Positions 8,828 to 16,906 of a stretch of 52,017 nucleotides of DNA are shown here, one piece after another. The stretch covers positions 1 to 52,017 of the forward strand of contig CALEFT010000050.1 in assembly GCA_937876985.1 (NCBI GenBank), in the 5' to 3' direction. Position 1 is the first letter of the stretch, and each line of letters begins with the position of its first letter. The DNA is from an uncultured Clostridia bacterium (lineage in GTDB: Bacteria > Bacillota > Clostridia > Saccharofermentanales > Saccharofermentanaceae). The notes below the pieces were generated by a model, which had not been told where the DNA came from, ran no database searches, and saw only the letters and a list, made by a program, of their open reading frames with translations. The position numbers were made by a program, and so were the translations under genes.

Positions 8828-9721
8828 ATGAAGAAAATCACATCATTACTCCTAATCCTAGTTATGATGCTTACAATGTGCACAGCATGTGACACAGGTT
8901 CTAGTAAGCGTGACCGCGATCGCGACGAAGACCGTGAGGAAAGAGAAGACCGCGACGACGAGGATGAAGACGAGGAAGAGGAAGAGGACGAAGAAATCGA
9001 GGAAACTGAGGAAACTACAGAGTCAGAAGAGACTCTTCCAGAAAGAACGGTTGCTACAACTGAGACAGAGGCAACAACAACTGAGCCTACAGAGGAAACA
9101 GCAGATCCAGTAGAGTCTTACCAGGACGAGCTCGACGCTATCCTTGGCGAAATTGATGCATTAGAAAGCGAAGCGCAGGGCTATGTTGACGTAGAGAACA
9201 ACTGCTATGTTAACGAGACTATTGGTATCAGATTCAACATCCCAGAGGGCTGGACATATCAGAGTGCAGCTGAACTTGCTGGATACGGCGAGGCAGTTGG
9301 TGACGTCATAGAAGATACTGGAACTGGACTTAGTGCTGGCGACAGTGCATATGCTTTCTTGGCAAATTCACCTGATGGCGCACATTCCATCAACATGATT
9401 CATGACCAGAATTCTTTCATCTTGCCAGGCAGTGAGCAAACTTTGATCACATCTACTCTTGCTTCTCAGGATCAGCTCATTGCGACATACGAGGCAATGG
9501 GTCTAACTGACGTTTCTATGACTGAGTCCGAGCTCGAGATTGCGGGCGAGACTATCTCTACAATCGAGACTACATATTCATATTCTGGCATGACTGTCTC
9601 AACAGTTCAGTTCTTCCTAATCGGCTCTGGCGGCAACTACTTGACAGTTTCACTCCAGAGCATCGACATGGGTAGCGGCGTGTCTGACTTCGACTTCGCA
9701 AGCGCTTTCGAGACAATCTAA
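8828..9721 (+). CDS. Acidic lipoprotein with PsbP/DcrB-like C-terminal domain
   Basis: A 297-residue predicted lipoprotein. The N-terminus is a signal peptide ending in TMCTAC, with Cys21 as the likely lipidated residue. Residues 28-60 are an extreme charged stretch of Arg/Asp then Asp/Glu, followed by a Thr/Glu-rich linker to about residue 100. The C-terminal part starts with VNETIGIRFNIPEGW, which resembles PsbP/DcrB-type domains (DUF1795-like) found in bacterial lipoproteins; that match is from memory and moderate. The ATG at 8828 follows AGAGGGAAAAC; an upstream in-frame GTG at 8759 would place the signal peptide internally. It is monocistronic, ending at a strong terminator at 9773. Confidence 0.75.
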   Translation: MKKITSLLLILVMMLTMCTACDTGSSKRDRDRDEDREEREDRDDEDEDEEEEEDEEIEETEETTESEETLPERTVATTETEATTTEPTEETADPVESYQDELDAILGEIDALESEAQGYVDVENNCYVNETIGIRFNIPEGWTYQSAAELAGYGEAVGDVIEDTGTGLSAGDSAYAFLANSPDGAHSINMIHDQNSFILPGSEQTLITSTLASQDQLIATYEAMGLTDVSMTESELEIAGETISTIETTYSYSGMTVSTVQFFLIGSGGNYLTVSLQSIDMGSGVSDFDFASAFETI

Positions 9722-9772
9722 TTTTCGCCCTTCTCGAAAATCAAACCCAAACACAAAACACAAAAAACAATC

Positions 9773-9822
9773 AACCCCTGGACTATCATCTAGCAAAAGC
9801 TAGACATTGTTCGGGGGTTTTT
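9773..9822 (+). terminator. Strong two-part terminator after the lipoprotein gene
   Basis: AACCCCTGGAC pairs with GTTCGGGGGTT (two wobbles), with an inner CTAGC/GCTAG stem around AAAA, and a T-rich tail. Confidence 0.85.
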
Positions 9823-9855
9823 GTGTACCGGTATAACACTGTTCTGACACAAATA

Positions 9856-9885
9856 TTGACAACACTAATATAAAAATGGTACTCT
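9856..9885 (+). promoter_or_regulatory. Promoter of the AbiEi-like antitoxin gene
   Basis: A perfect TTGACA is followed after 18 bases by TACTCT, preceded by TGG (extended -10). Transcription would start about 10 bases before the ribosome site CGGAGGTG. Confidence 0.55.
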
Positions 9886-9903
9886 GTGGTCGGAGGTGAA
9901 ATT

Positions 9904-10530
9904 ATGTTGAAATCATTCTTACTAGAGAATTATGGCTATAACGAACCGATTTTTTTAAACGATTTACAGATAGATAATATGTCTAACAATGCAGTTCGAC
10001 AGTCGATAAAGAGGCTTTTGGCAAGCGGCTTTCTCGAACGATACGATAATGGTATTTACTTCATACCTAAGCAAGATGGATTGCTTGATAAACAATATCT
10101 CGATCCATTGCTAGTGGTCATGCGCAAATATGTACAAAGTAAAACGGAAACTTTTGGTTACGTGACTGGAGTAACATTTATTAATCAACTGGGGCTTACA
10201 ACACAGCTACCTGCAACAATAGAGATTGTTACAAATAAGGAATCGACAAATGGCCGTACTATTATGGTGGGAAATCAGAAAGTACGTATAAAGAAGACCA
10301 CATTTCCGATTTCCGAGAAGAATGTTGAGCTTTTGCAATTTCTAGATTGTGTAGCTCAGGCTGAGAAGTATACAGAATTTCCATTAGAGGAAACTGTGGA
10401 CACAATGCTCTCGTATGTAAAAAAGAAACGGTTTACAAAAGAACAGTTATCAGAAGTATCAAGTGTCATTACAGGTGCAACTGCGAAGAGACTAATTGAA
10501 TGGGGAATGATATATGAATTTACATCTTGA
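9904..10530 (+). CDS. AbiEi-like antitoxin / DUF6088-type transcriptional regulator
   Basis: A 208-residue protein resembling antitoxins of AbiE (type IV) toxin-antitoxin systems and the related DUF6088 family. In those systems the antitoxin represses its own promoter and opposes an AbiEii nucleotidyltransferase toxin. The N-terminal winged helix is visible (NNAVRQSIKRLLASGFLERYDNGIYFIP), followed by the typical YLDPLLVV..FGYVTGVTFINQLGLTTQLPATIEIVTN segment and a C-terminal helical part. GGAGGTGA sets the ATG at 9904; a GTG at 9886 is too close to the promoter. The 3' end overlaps the start of what was the toxin gene (10514), the arrangement expected of abiE operons, but the toxin is truncated, leaving an orphan antitoxin. 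Confidence 0.75.
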   Translation: MLKSFLLENYGYNEPIFLNDLQIDNMSNNAVRQSIKRLLASGFLERYDNGIYFIPKQDGLLDKQYLDPLLVVMRKYVQSKTETFGYVTGVTFINQLGLTTQLPATIEIVTNKESTNGRTIMVGNQKVRIKKTTFPISEKNVELLQFLDCVAQAEKYTEFPLEETVDTMLSYVKKKRFTKEQLSEVSSVITGATAKRLIEWGMIYEFTS

Positions 10531-10585
10531 TAAAGAAGCTTTTAACGAGTTGATTATAGTTGATGAAAAAGGAGAGACAGTATGA
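10514..10585 (+). pseudogene. Truncated AbiEii-like toxin (23-codon stub)
   Basis: An ATG at 10514 overlaps the antitoxin end by 17 bases and reads MNLHLDKEAFNELIIV before running into unrelated sequence and stopping at 10583-10585. From memory, AbiEii toxins open with MNLHxxKExFxxLI, so this looks like the first 15-16 codons of the toxin with the rest deleted. The junction falls just before the ribosome site of the acetyltransferase gene. Confidence 0.55.
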
Positions 10586-11049
10586 GTGTGAGATTAGTGC
10601 CTGTAAAGAGGGAAGATGTTGAGACAGTATGGAGAATGCAGGTTGAGGCCTTTTCGGATATGCTGGAGAAATATCAAGATTACGAACTTAGTCCGGCGAC
10701 TGAGGATGTGGATAGGGTGATTGCACGGTTTGAGCAGCCTGAGACGACTTACTTTTTTATTGTTGCGGATGATAAGAACGTGGGTGCGATTCGGGTAGTC
10801 GATAAGCAAGATGAAAGCAGGAAAAGGATTTCTCCGATCTTCATCATGAAGGACTTCCGCAACAAAGGGTACGCTCAGCAGGCGATTTTGGAGGCCGAGA
10901 GACTTTTTGGGTCGGACAATTGGAGTCTGGATACTATATTGCAGGAGAAGGGAAATATCCATCTTTATGAGAAGCTTGGATATGAGAGAGTGGGTCAACC
11001 TGAGAGAATCAATGAGCGAATGGACATCGTTTTTTATGAGAAGGGTTAG
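10582..11049 (+). CDS. GNAT-family N-acetyltransferase
   Basis: A 155-residue acetyltransferase with the motif A region FIMKDFRNKGYAQQAILEAE, where NKGYAQQ is the pyrophosphate-binding loop, and a C-terminal HLYEKLGYERVGQPERINERMDI typical of the fold. It probably acetylates a small amine; the substrate is unknown. AAAGGAG sits just before the ATG. The start overlaps the stop of the truncated toxin stub, so it may now be expressed from the old toxin-antitoxin promoter. Confidence 0.85.
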   Translation: MSVRLVPVKREDVETVWRMQVEAFSDMLEKYQDYELSPATEDVDRVIARFEQPETTYFFIVADDKNVGAIRVVDKQDESRKRISPIFIMKDFRNKGYAQQAILEAERLFGSDNWSLDTILQEKGNIHLYEKLGYERVGQPERINERMDIVFYEKG

Positions 11050-11086
11050 CAAATGAACCAGTTAACGGAGGCGAGAGGATGCGAAT

Positions 11087-11389
11087 ATGGGCAAGCTAGT
11101 GAGAGACAAAATTCCAGAGATAATCAGAAAGGCGGGCAAGACGCCAATCGTCGAGACGCTATCCGACGAACAATATTTGCTCGAGCTCGACAAGAAGCTT
11201 AGCGAAGAGGTCGCCGAATACCAGGCGGACAAGTCGCTAGAAGAGATGGCTGACATCCTCGAAGTCCTTTTCGCCATCTGCGAGGCACGCGGCCACTCCA
11301 TCGAAAAGCTCATGGCCCTCAAACAAAAGAAGCACGACGAAAGAGGCGGCTTCGAGGACCGGATTTTCTGGTGGGGGAATGAGGAGTGA
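11087..11389 (+). CDS. MazG-like / phosphoribosyl-ATP pyrophosphohydrolase-like NTP pyrophosphatase
   Basis: A 100-residue all-alpha NTP pyrophosphohydrolase of the MazG/PRA-PH superfamily, which cleaves NTPs to NMP and pyrophosphate. It begins KLVRDKIPEIIRKAGKTP, the hallmark of this small family. The metal-binding acidic motifs are KLSEEVAEY (E-E-x-x-E) and EEMADILEVL (E-x-x-D). The C-terminus is RGGFEDRIFW. It may act as a house-cleaning enzyme on non-canonical nucleotides. It ends 38 bases before the restriction locus and still has the higher GC of the backbone. Confidence 0.8.
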   Translation: MGKLVRDKIPEIIRKAGKTPIVETLSDEQYLLELDKKLSEEVAEYQADKSLEEMADILEVLFAICEARGHSIEKLMALKQKKHDERGGFEDRIFWWGNEE

Positions 11390-11427
11390 AAGATGCTGTA
11401 TCGTAAAAACTACAAAGGAGCACTTAC

Positions 11428-11934
11428 ATGAATAAAGAGATAGAGCCTTCAGAGTTAAGTGAATCTGATTTAGTAATTGACTGTATATATAAAGGTGGAA
11501 ATCCTAATATTTCTCTAGATAGAGATTTAGTAGCGTTTTGGAAAACGATGGATGATAAAAGATTCCAGAATTATGAGGCATATTTCACAGTTTTAGATAC
11601 AGGTGCTAAGCCTATTTTAAGAAAGTGGATAGAATCTCTGATTTACGATCATGAGCATAACTTAGATAGTGCATTAGAAGAGAAAATGTATGATGAGAAA
11701 AATGGTGTTGGTGTACGACAAATGTCTAGATTGATATCTAGAATTAGGTATAGGCAATTTGGATTACTAGTTACAACTAATTATGTTGACACCCAAGCAT
11801 ACAAGGAGATAGTAGAAGATGGACATCCAATACTGATAGTAACAGTATCGGATATAGCATCGATTTTTAGAAAAGCTGATATTAATTCTAGAAATATAGA
11901 TAAATGGTTGGATTCAATAAAAACCACAGATTAG
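11428..11934 (+). CDS. Mrr-like PD-(D/E)XK restriction-endonuclease domain protein, possibly truncated
   Basis: A 168-residue protein resembling the C-terminal part of larger type II or modification-dependent restriction enzymes with a Mrr-like nuclease fold. The recognisable stretch is GVGVRQMSRLISRIRYRQFGLLVTTNYVDTQAYKEI, where FGLLVTT is the post-catalytic strand. Just before it, LDSALEEKMY could hold the D and E-x-K catalytic residues (about residues 83-90). Full enzymes I recall are two to three times longer, so this may be a remnant or a stand-alone accessory. It is AT-rich like the two genes after it and unlike the gene before it. AAAGGAG lies before the ATG. Its stop is about 20 bases from the Sau3AI-like gene, suggesting one operon. 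Confidence 0.5.
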   Translation: MNKEIEPSELSESDLVIDCIYKGGNPNISLDRDLVAFWKTMDDKRFQNYEAYFTVLDTGAKPILRKWIESLIYDHEHNLDSALEEKMYDEKNGVGVRQMSRLISRIRYRQFGLLVTTNYVDTQAYKEIVEDGHPILIVTVSDIASIFRKADINSRNIDKWLDSIKTTD

Positions 11935-11952
11935 AAAATGAGGGTTGTTAAA

Positions 11953-13377
11953 ATGAATAACAAAAAAACTTACGATAAAACAAATCCGCTTTCAATAGAA
12001 GAATATGCACAAGGAATGGTAGGAAAGACATTTCGAGAAATTAGTGATGCTGATAAGGATAATGATTTGATAGTTGATACCAAAGAATATGAAACAAGTC
12101 ATGAGGATAAGAACTATAAAGGCGGATTAGGAAATATAATTGAGGAAAGATTTTTCCATTACAAGAGCAACAGTGAATCTCGTGCTGATTTCGAAGAGGC
12201 AGGAGTTGAATTGAAGGTGACTCCTTACAAGAAATCTCGTGGAAAAATGGTTGCTAAGGAAAGACTTGTTCTTTCAATGATTGATTTCAATACAGTTGTA
12301 AATGAAACCTTTGAAACAAGTCATTTGTGGGAAAAGACCAAGCTGATGTTGCTTGTGTATTATGAGTATAATCCAGAGGCGGAAAGTAAAATGGATTATA
12401 AAATTCAGCATGTAAAATTATTCTCTCCACCAGATGAGGATTTAAAGATAATCCGCGAGGATTTCGAGAAAATAGTTAGTAAGATTAGAGAAGGAAGAGC
12501 GCACGAATTATCTGAGGGCGATACTCTTTATTTAGGTGCTGCAACGAAAAGCTCGGATTCGAGCAAAAGGAGAAGTCAACCTTTCAGTGAAATTCTTGCT
12601 AAACCTAGAGCCTTTAGTTTTAAGAATTCTTACATGACGCATGTGCTGAACAATTACATTATTCCTGGTAAAAACACTTGCGAATCTATTCTAAAGCAGC
12701 AAACCACGTATTCATTTGAGGAATATGTAGTTAATAGAATCAAAGAATATGTTGGAGTTTCAGTAGCTGAACTATGTGCTAGATTAGATGTAAATCCCAA
12801 GAAACAACCTAAGAATTTGGAAGCATTGCTTGCTTATAGAATGTTAGGAATTAAAAGTAATCGAGCAGAAGAGTTTGAAAAAGCAAATGTTGTTGTGAAG
12901 GCAATTCGTATAGGGAAGAATAATAAGATTAAAGAAAATATGTCTTTCCCTGCGTTTAAGTTTAAGGAATTAGTTGAAGAACAATGGGAGGATTCCACAT
13001 TTGGAAATTATTTAAGGGAAACTCGATTTTTGTTCGTAGTATATAAAGAAGACTCTAATGGTGTAATGAGACTAGTGGGGTCACAATTCTGGAACATGCC
13101 AGTCTCTGATATAGAAAATGGAGTTAGAGAAGTGTGGGAACGAACAAAACAAGTCTTGATAGATGGTCTAGTTATTGAAGTAATAAATGGAAAAAATCAC
13201 ACTAATTTGCCAAAAATATCAGAAAGCGATATTTGTCATGTTAGACCTCACGCTAAGGATACGAATGATACCTATGAATTGCCAGATGGAAGACAGTTTG
13301 CAAAACAGTGTTTTTGGCTTAACAACAGTTATATTCTTGAACAGTTAAATGATGAATTCAAGGAAGATAATAAGTAA
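11953..13377 (+). CDS. Sau3AI-family type II restriction endonuclease (predicted GATC specificity)
   Basis: A 474-residue protein with the size and order of Sau3AI-like enzymes, which hold a MutH-like nuclease domain and a second MutH-like allosteric domain and cut at GATC. The N-terminal half has KGGLGNIIEERFFHYKSN then DFEEAGVELKVTPYKK, giving the E, D and E-x-K catalytic residues of the MutH/Sau3AI fold. The C-terminal half (SFPAFKFKELVEEQWEDSTF and TRFLFVVYKED) is the degenerate copy. Start choice is uncertain: GAGGG at 11940-11944 suits the ATG at 11953, while an in-frame ATG at 11938 has only a weak site. The partner methylase follows 118 bases later. GATC specificity is inferred from family. 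Confidence 0.8.
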   Translation: MNNKKTYDKTNPLSIEEYAQGMVGKTFREISDADKDNDLIVDTKEYETSHEDKNYKGGLGNIIEERFFHYKSNSESRADFEEAGVELKVTPYKKSRGKMVAKERLVLSMIDFNTVVNETFETSHLWEKTKLMLLVYYEYNPEAESKMDYKIQHVKLFSPPDEDLKIIREDFEKIVSKIREGRAHELSEGDTLYLGAATKSSDSSKRRSQPFSEILAKPRAFSFKNSYMTHVLNNYIIPGKNTCESILKQQTTYSFEEYVVNRIKEYVGVSVAELCARLDVNPKKQPKNLEALLAYRMLGIKSNRAEEFEKANVVVKAIRIGKNNKIKENMSFPAFKFKELVEEQWEDSTFGNYLRETRFLFVVYKEDSNGVMRLVGSQFWNMPVSDIENGVREVWERTKQVLIDGLVIEVINGKNHTNLPKISESDICHVRPHAKDTNDTYELPDGRQFAKQCFWLNNSYILEQLNDEFKEDNK

Positions 13378-13495
13378 ATCGATATTGGTTATATGATATA
13401 CTTTTTCAGTGGGAAATCGATCTGTCGTCTGGCAGTGCTAACATTTTTTATCCCCACGTACAAGTGAGATGGCTATATGCCAAGGAGGACTTTTT

Positions 13496-14722
13496 ATGGA
13501 AAAAACTATGTGCGAATTATTCGCAGGTGTAGGCGGATTTCGTCTAGGAATGGAGAGATTAAATTCGGGTTGGAAGACGAATTGGTTTTCGCAATGGGAA
13601 CCAGGAGCGAAAACTCAATGGGCGCACGATTGCTATGTGCAGCATTTCGGTGACAGTAAAGACTTAGTGGGAGAATATCATACTGGTGACGATATCAGTA
13701 CAGTGATAAAAGAAAATATTCCTAACCATACATTACTTGTTGGTGGTTTTCCTTGCCAAGATTACAGTGTTGCACAATCTCTTGCTTCTTCCAAAGGAAT
13801 TGAGGGTAAAAAAGGTGTTTTGTGGTGGCAGATAAGAGATGTAATTATTGCCAAAAATCCACCGTTTTGTATTTTTGAAAATGTAGATAGACTATTAAAA
13901 TCTCCAGCTAAACAAAGAGGGCGAGACTTTGGTGTGATTTTAGCTTGTTTGTCAGAACTAGGATATAGTGTTGAATGGCGAGTTGTTAATGCGTCTCAAT
14001 ATGGAGCAGCACAAAGAAGAAGAAGAACTTTTATTTTTGCGTATAGGAATGACACTAATTATGCTAAAGAAATGGCATTATTTGATGCAGAAACTATTAT
14101 TTCCGAGAAGGGTTTTATGGCTAAATCATTTCCTATAAAGGAAGTGAATAAATATGCGAATATAAGCCTTCCTGTTAATATAGTAGAAGTAAGTGATAGA
14201 TTTTCATTCGCTTTTGAAAATGCTGGATATATGAAGGAGGGCGTAGTAACTACGACCAAGATAATTGAAGAAGAGGAAGAGCCTGTTTTGCTTGGGAAAA
14301 TACTTCAATCTAATGTTGACGAAGAGTTTTATATAACAACAGACAAAATGCCTAAATGGACATATCTAAAAGGTTCGAAGAAAATAAATAGAACAGCAGC
14401 AAATGGTCATGAATATGTGTTTTCTGAAGGTCCGATTGCTTTCCCGGATCCATGGGATAGACCAGGTAGAACTATGCTGACAAGCGAAGGTACTGTAAAT
14501 AGGTCTTCTCATGTTGTGTCAGATCCAGGAACTGGAAAGTTGAGGATTATTACCCCGGTTGAAGCAGAAAGGCTTCAAGGATTTGATGACGAATGGACAA
14601 ATAGCGGAATGCCAAGAAGAATGAGATATTTCTGTATGGGAAATGCTCTGGTGGTTCCTATGATTAGCAGAATGGGTGTAGTTCTAGATAAAGTCATTGA
14701 AGGTGAGATGAATGAATCGTAA
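13496..14722 (+). CDS. DNA (cytosine-5) methyltransferase, M.Sau3AI-like
   Basis: A 408-residue m5C methyltransferase that should protect host DNA from the neighbouring endonuclease. Motif I is CELFAGVGGFRLG. Motif IV is GGFPCQDYSVA with catalytic Cys87. Motif VI is FENVDRLLKS, motif VIII AAQRRRRTF, and the C-terminal motifs are PVEAERLQGFDDEWT and MGNALVVPMI. The long SLASSKGIEGKKGVLWWQIRD after PCQ is typical of GATC-recognising members. AAGGAGGAC at 13481-13489 dictates the ATG at 13496 rather than the ATG at 13469. The 118-base gap before it carries two ATCGAT sequences about 38 bases apart and may hold a separate promoter so methylase can be made before endonuclease. Confidence 0.9.
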   Translation: MEKTMCELFAGVGGFRLGMERLNSGWKTNWFSQWEPGAKTQWAHDCYVQHFGDSKDLVGEYHTGDDISTVIKENIPNHTLLVGGFPCQDYSVAQSLASSKGIEGKKGVLWWQIRDVIIAKNPPFCIFENVDRLLKSPAKQRGRDFGVILACLSELGYSVEWRVVNASQYGAAQRRRRTFIFAYRNDTNYAKEMALFDAETIISEKGFMAKSFPIKEVNKYANISLPVNIVEVSDRFSFAFENAGYMKEGVVTTTKIIEEEEEPVLLGKILQSNVDEEFYITTDKMPKWTYLKGSKKINRTAANGHEYVFSEGPIAFPDPWDRPGRTMLTSEGTVNRSSHVVSDPGTGKLRIITPVEAERLQGFDDEWTNSGMPRRMRYFCMGNALVVPMISRMGVVLDKVIEGEMNES

Positions 14723-14745
14723 TAGTTTCAAAGAAGGAGATAGGG

Positions 14746-15255
14746 ATGGAAGGTAGAAGTGTTGAGGTTGTGACGGCGAGGGGGACTAAGCTTTTCGCGG
14801 TGGGGCTGGTGCTGGTCGCGGAGGCGTTATTTGTTTCTTCGATGTTTTGGGGTGAGGATGCCATGAGAATTTATGGTGCGGTTTGCGCGGTTTTGTATGC
14901 GGTTGGTGGCGCTGCGGTGCTGTTTGGAATGAAGATGTTTCGCTTGAGGGTAAGTGGGAGTGAGTTCTGGCATAGGACGCGTTTTGGGAAGACGATTCGC
15001 TTTGGGGCGAGTGATATTAGCAGGATTAGCTGTGAGAAGGGTAGCAGCAATGGGACGGTTTATTATGACATTCGAATTGAGGTTTCTGGCAGGGATATTG
15101 AGATTGGACATAAGATGAAGGGGTTTGCTGATTTGGCGGCGTGCATTGTTGAGCTTTATGAGGCAGGTGAACTTGGAAGTTGTAAGATATCGAAGGCGAC
15201 GATTGGGAGGCTTAAGAAGGTTTCCGATTGGCGTGTTGAGGCGACTTGTGACTAG
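14746..15255 (+). CDS. Two-helix membrane protein with bacterial PH-like domain
   Basis: A 169-residue protein with two hydrophobic segments at about residues 16-34 and 42-63, followed by a soluble domain of alternating strands (FRLRVSGSEFWHRTRFGKTIRFGASDISRISCE) and a closing helix. This arrangement fits the YcxB/bPH-type membrane proteins; family membership is tentative. It lies 23 bases after the methylase stop but returns to the higher-GC backbone composition, so it is probably not part of the restriction system. A terminator at 15404 follows. Confidence 0.55.
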   Translation: MEGRSVEVVTARGTKLFAVGLVLVAEALFVSSMFWGEDAMRIYGAVCAVLYAVGGAAVLFGMKMFRLRVSGSEFWHRTRFGKTIRFGASDISRISCEKGSSNGTVYYDIRIEVSGRDIEIGHKMKGFADLAACIVELYEAGELGSCKISKATIGRLKKVSDWRVEATCD

Positions 15256-15403
15256 GGGCGATGTTTGGATAAAAATAAATATACTCGTAAGATAGTAGAT
15301 TATGAGATAGTAAATTGATTTGTTGAGACTAATGAGAAATATGTGTAGTTCTCAAGGGGTTTTGAGGTTGTTTTCGAGGGAGAAAATAAGAAGATGAAAC
15401 TGA

Positions 15404-15436
15404 AATAGGGTGGCGTTGTGGCGTCGCTCTATTTTT
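15404..15436 (+). terminator. Terminator before the HigBA-like module
   Basis: AATAGGGTGGCG pairs with CGTCGCTCTATT over 12 bases including three G-U pairs, followed by a T run. Confidence 0.7.
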
Positions 15437-15467
15437 GTTTGGTGCTCTTGTTTGATGGTGAAGGGTG

Positions 15468-15514
15468 TTGCAAAAAATGTTAAAGGTGATAGAATTAAAT
15501 TACCTGTTGGGTAA
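15468..15514 (+). promoter_or_regulatory. Promoter and candidate operator of the HigBA-like module
   Basis: TTGCAA and TAGAAT are 16 bases apart (15468-15495). Immediately downstream at 15500-15514 is TTACC-TGTTG-GGTAA, a perfect 5-base inverted repeat where a self-repressing antitoxin could bind over the transcription start. Confidence 0.5.
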
Positions 15515-15520
15515 TCAGAG

Positions 15521-15730
15521 GTGGCTACTCCGAGTTTTCATTTCCACAATTTAAGTGGGAAAAGAAAGGGGGAATTTGCAATCGATGTCAAGACAAGAAG
15601 AGATAGCTGGAGATTAATACTAGTGCCGTTGAATGACGAAGAGAAGGTATTTGATCCGTGTGATATTGATAAGGTTGCAAAAATTGCAAGGATTGTATTG
15701 ATTAAAGAGGTGAGTTCGCATTATGAGTAA
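15521..15730 (+). CDS. RelE/ParE-superfamily HigB-like toxin, short at the N-terminus
   Basis: A 69-residue protein matching the C-terminal two thirds of HigB-type mRNA-interferase toxins: FHFHNLSGKRKGEFAIDVKTRRDSWRLILVPLN, then a C-terminal IVLIKEVSSHYE. Family members I recall are about 95-110 residues with an N-terminal helix pair. Here an in-frame TAA lies at 15512-15514 and the first possible start is a GTG at 15521 with little spacing to a ribosome site. The toxin may therefore be 5'-truncated and inactive. It overlaps the antitoxin gene by 8 bases, the classic HigBA order of toxin first. Confidence 0.65.
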   Translation: MATPSFHFHNLSGKRKGEFAIDVKTRRDSWRLILVPLNDEEKVFDPCDIDKVAKIARIVLIKEVSSHYE

Positions 15731-16787
15731 CTATATAGAATACAAGGACAAAGTTTATTTTCATCCTGGATATTACATTGATGAGTTAGTGGAAGAGAGC
15801 GGTCTGACGCAAGCGGATTTTGCTAAGAGGCTTGGAACGACACCGAAGAATTTAAGTGAGTTGATTCGAGGTAAGCAAAAGCTGTCTATTGATATAGCAA
15901 CGAAGTTAGCTAGGATGTATGGTTCCTCGGTGAAATATTGGCTTGGACTGCAGCTTGCATATGATGAAGGGTTGTCGGAGATTAATTCTGCGAATGAATT
16001 AGAGAAGGAAAGAAAGATTTTCGGTGCGTTGGAGTACAAGTATTTCAGAGAGAATTATGGACTTCCGGATTTGCCAAGGAAAATCGATGAGCAGATTAAG
16101 TGTGTTCGAGAGTTTTTGTGTGTTTCTTCGTTGGATGTTTTGAGGTCTGAGGACTTTTCTGTGGCGTTCAGGAGCAAGGAGAAGTTTTCTGAGGAGAATA
16201 TGATTAGCGCGAATGCTATGGTGCAAATTGCGATAAACGAGACTTTGAGAAGGAAGACTCCGCAATTTGACAAGGTGAAGTTTGAGAGAGCGGTTAGGTA
16301 TGCATCGACGCAGACGGTGAATCATGATGATTTTATTGAGAAGATTAGTAAGAGATTCGAAGCTGCGGGAGTAGTATTGGTTGTGCTTCCGAATCTTAAG
16401 AATTCTGGAATCAGCGGAGCGACAAAGAAGGTGGATGATCGGATGATGATACTAATTAACAAACGATATCCATATGAAGATGTGTTCTGGTTTACGCTTT
16501 TTCATGAGATTGGACATGTGCTAGAAGGAAATGTTGGAATTACAGTGGAAGATAATGAATCAGAGATGGATTTATTTGCTAGAGATGCACTGATTCCTGA
16601 TAAGGAATATCAAATGTTTGTTGGTGAGAATACTTATTACAATGAAGAATTGATAAGAGAGTTCGCAGCAAGAATTGAAAGGGATCCAGGAATAGTGGCA
16701 GGAAGATTATTTAAGGATGGAAAGCTAAGAAGGAATCAGATGAATCTGTATAATAAATTGAGAGTGAAGTATGACAGTGCTGTTTGA
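15723..16787 (+). CDS. HigA-family antitoxin: XRE helix-turn-helix fused to ImmA/IrrE peptidase domain
   Basis: A 354-residue protein. The N-terminal third is a HigA-type XRE DNA-binding domain (ESGLTQADFAKRLGTTPKNLSELIRGKQKLS, about residues 22-52). The C-terminal half is an ImmA/IrrE-like zinc peptidase domain with FHEIGH at His261-Glu262-His265 and the downstream acidic residue in NESEMDLFARDAL. ImmA-type peptidases cleave repressors or antitoxins in response to a signal, so this single chain could both repress its operon and control its own or the toxin's activity. It overlaps the toxin gene and ends at a bidirectional terminator. Long HigA proteins of this kind are known, but their role is poorly defined. 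Confidence 0.8.
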   Translation: MSNYIEYKDKVYFHPGYYIDELVEESGLTQADFAKRLGTTPKNLSELIRGKQKLSIDIATKLARMYGSSVKYWLGLQLAYDEGLSEINSANELEKERKIFGALEYKYFRENYGLPDLPRKIDEQIKCVREFLCVSSLDVLRSEDFSVAFRSKEKFSEENMISANAMVQIAINETLRRKTPQFDKVKFERAVRYASTQTVNHDDFIEKISKRFEAAGVVLVVLPNLKNSGISGATKKVDDRMMILINKRYPYEDVFWFTLFHEIGHVLEGNVGITVEDNESEMDLFARDALIPDKEYQMFVGENTYYNEELIREFAARIERDPGIVAGRLFKDGKLRRNQMNLYNKLRVKYDSAV

Positions 16788-16831
16788 GTTGCAGTTTATG
16801 ACATGTAAGCTAATAATGTCGCCCATTAATA

Positions 16832-16859
16832 AAGACCGTCTCACGAATGAGGCGGTCTT
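16832..16859. terminator. Bidirectional terminator between convergent genes
   Basis: AAGACCGTCTCA and TGAGGCGGTCTT pair over 12 bases with a CGAA tetraloop and one wobble. T-rich sequence lies on both sides, suiting the convergent genes at 16787 and 16907. Confidence 0.85.
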
Positions 16860-16906
16860 GTTTGTTGTGATTGAATTGTAATGCTTAGGTTGTCCTCAAG
16901 CTCGAA

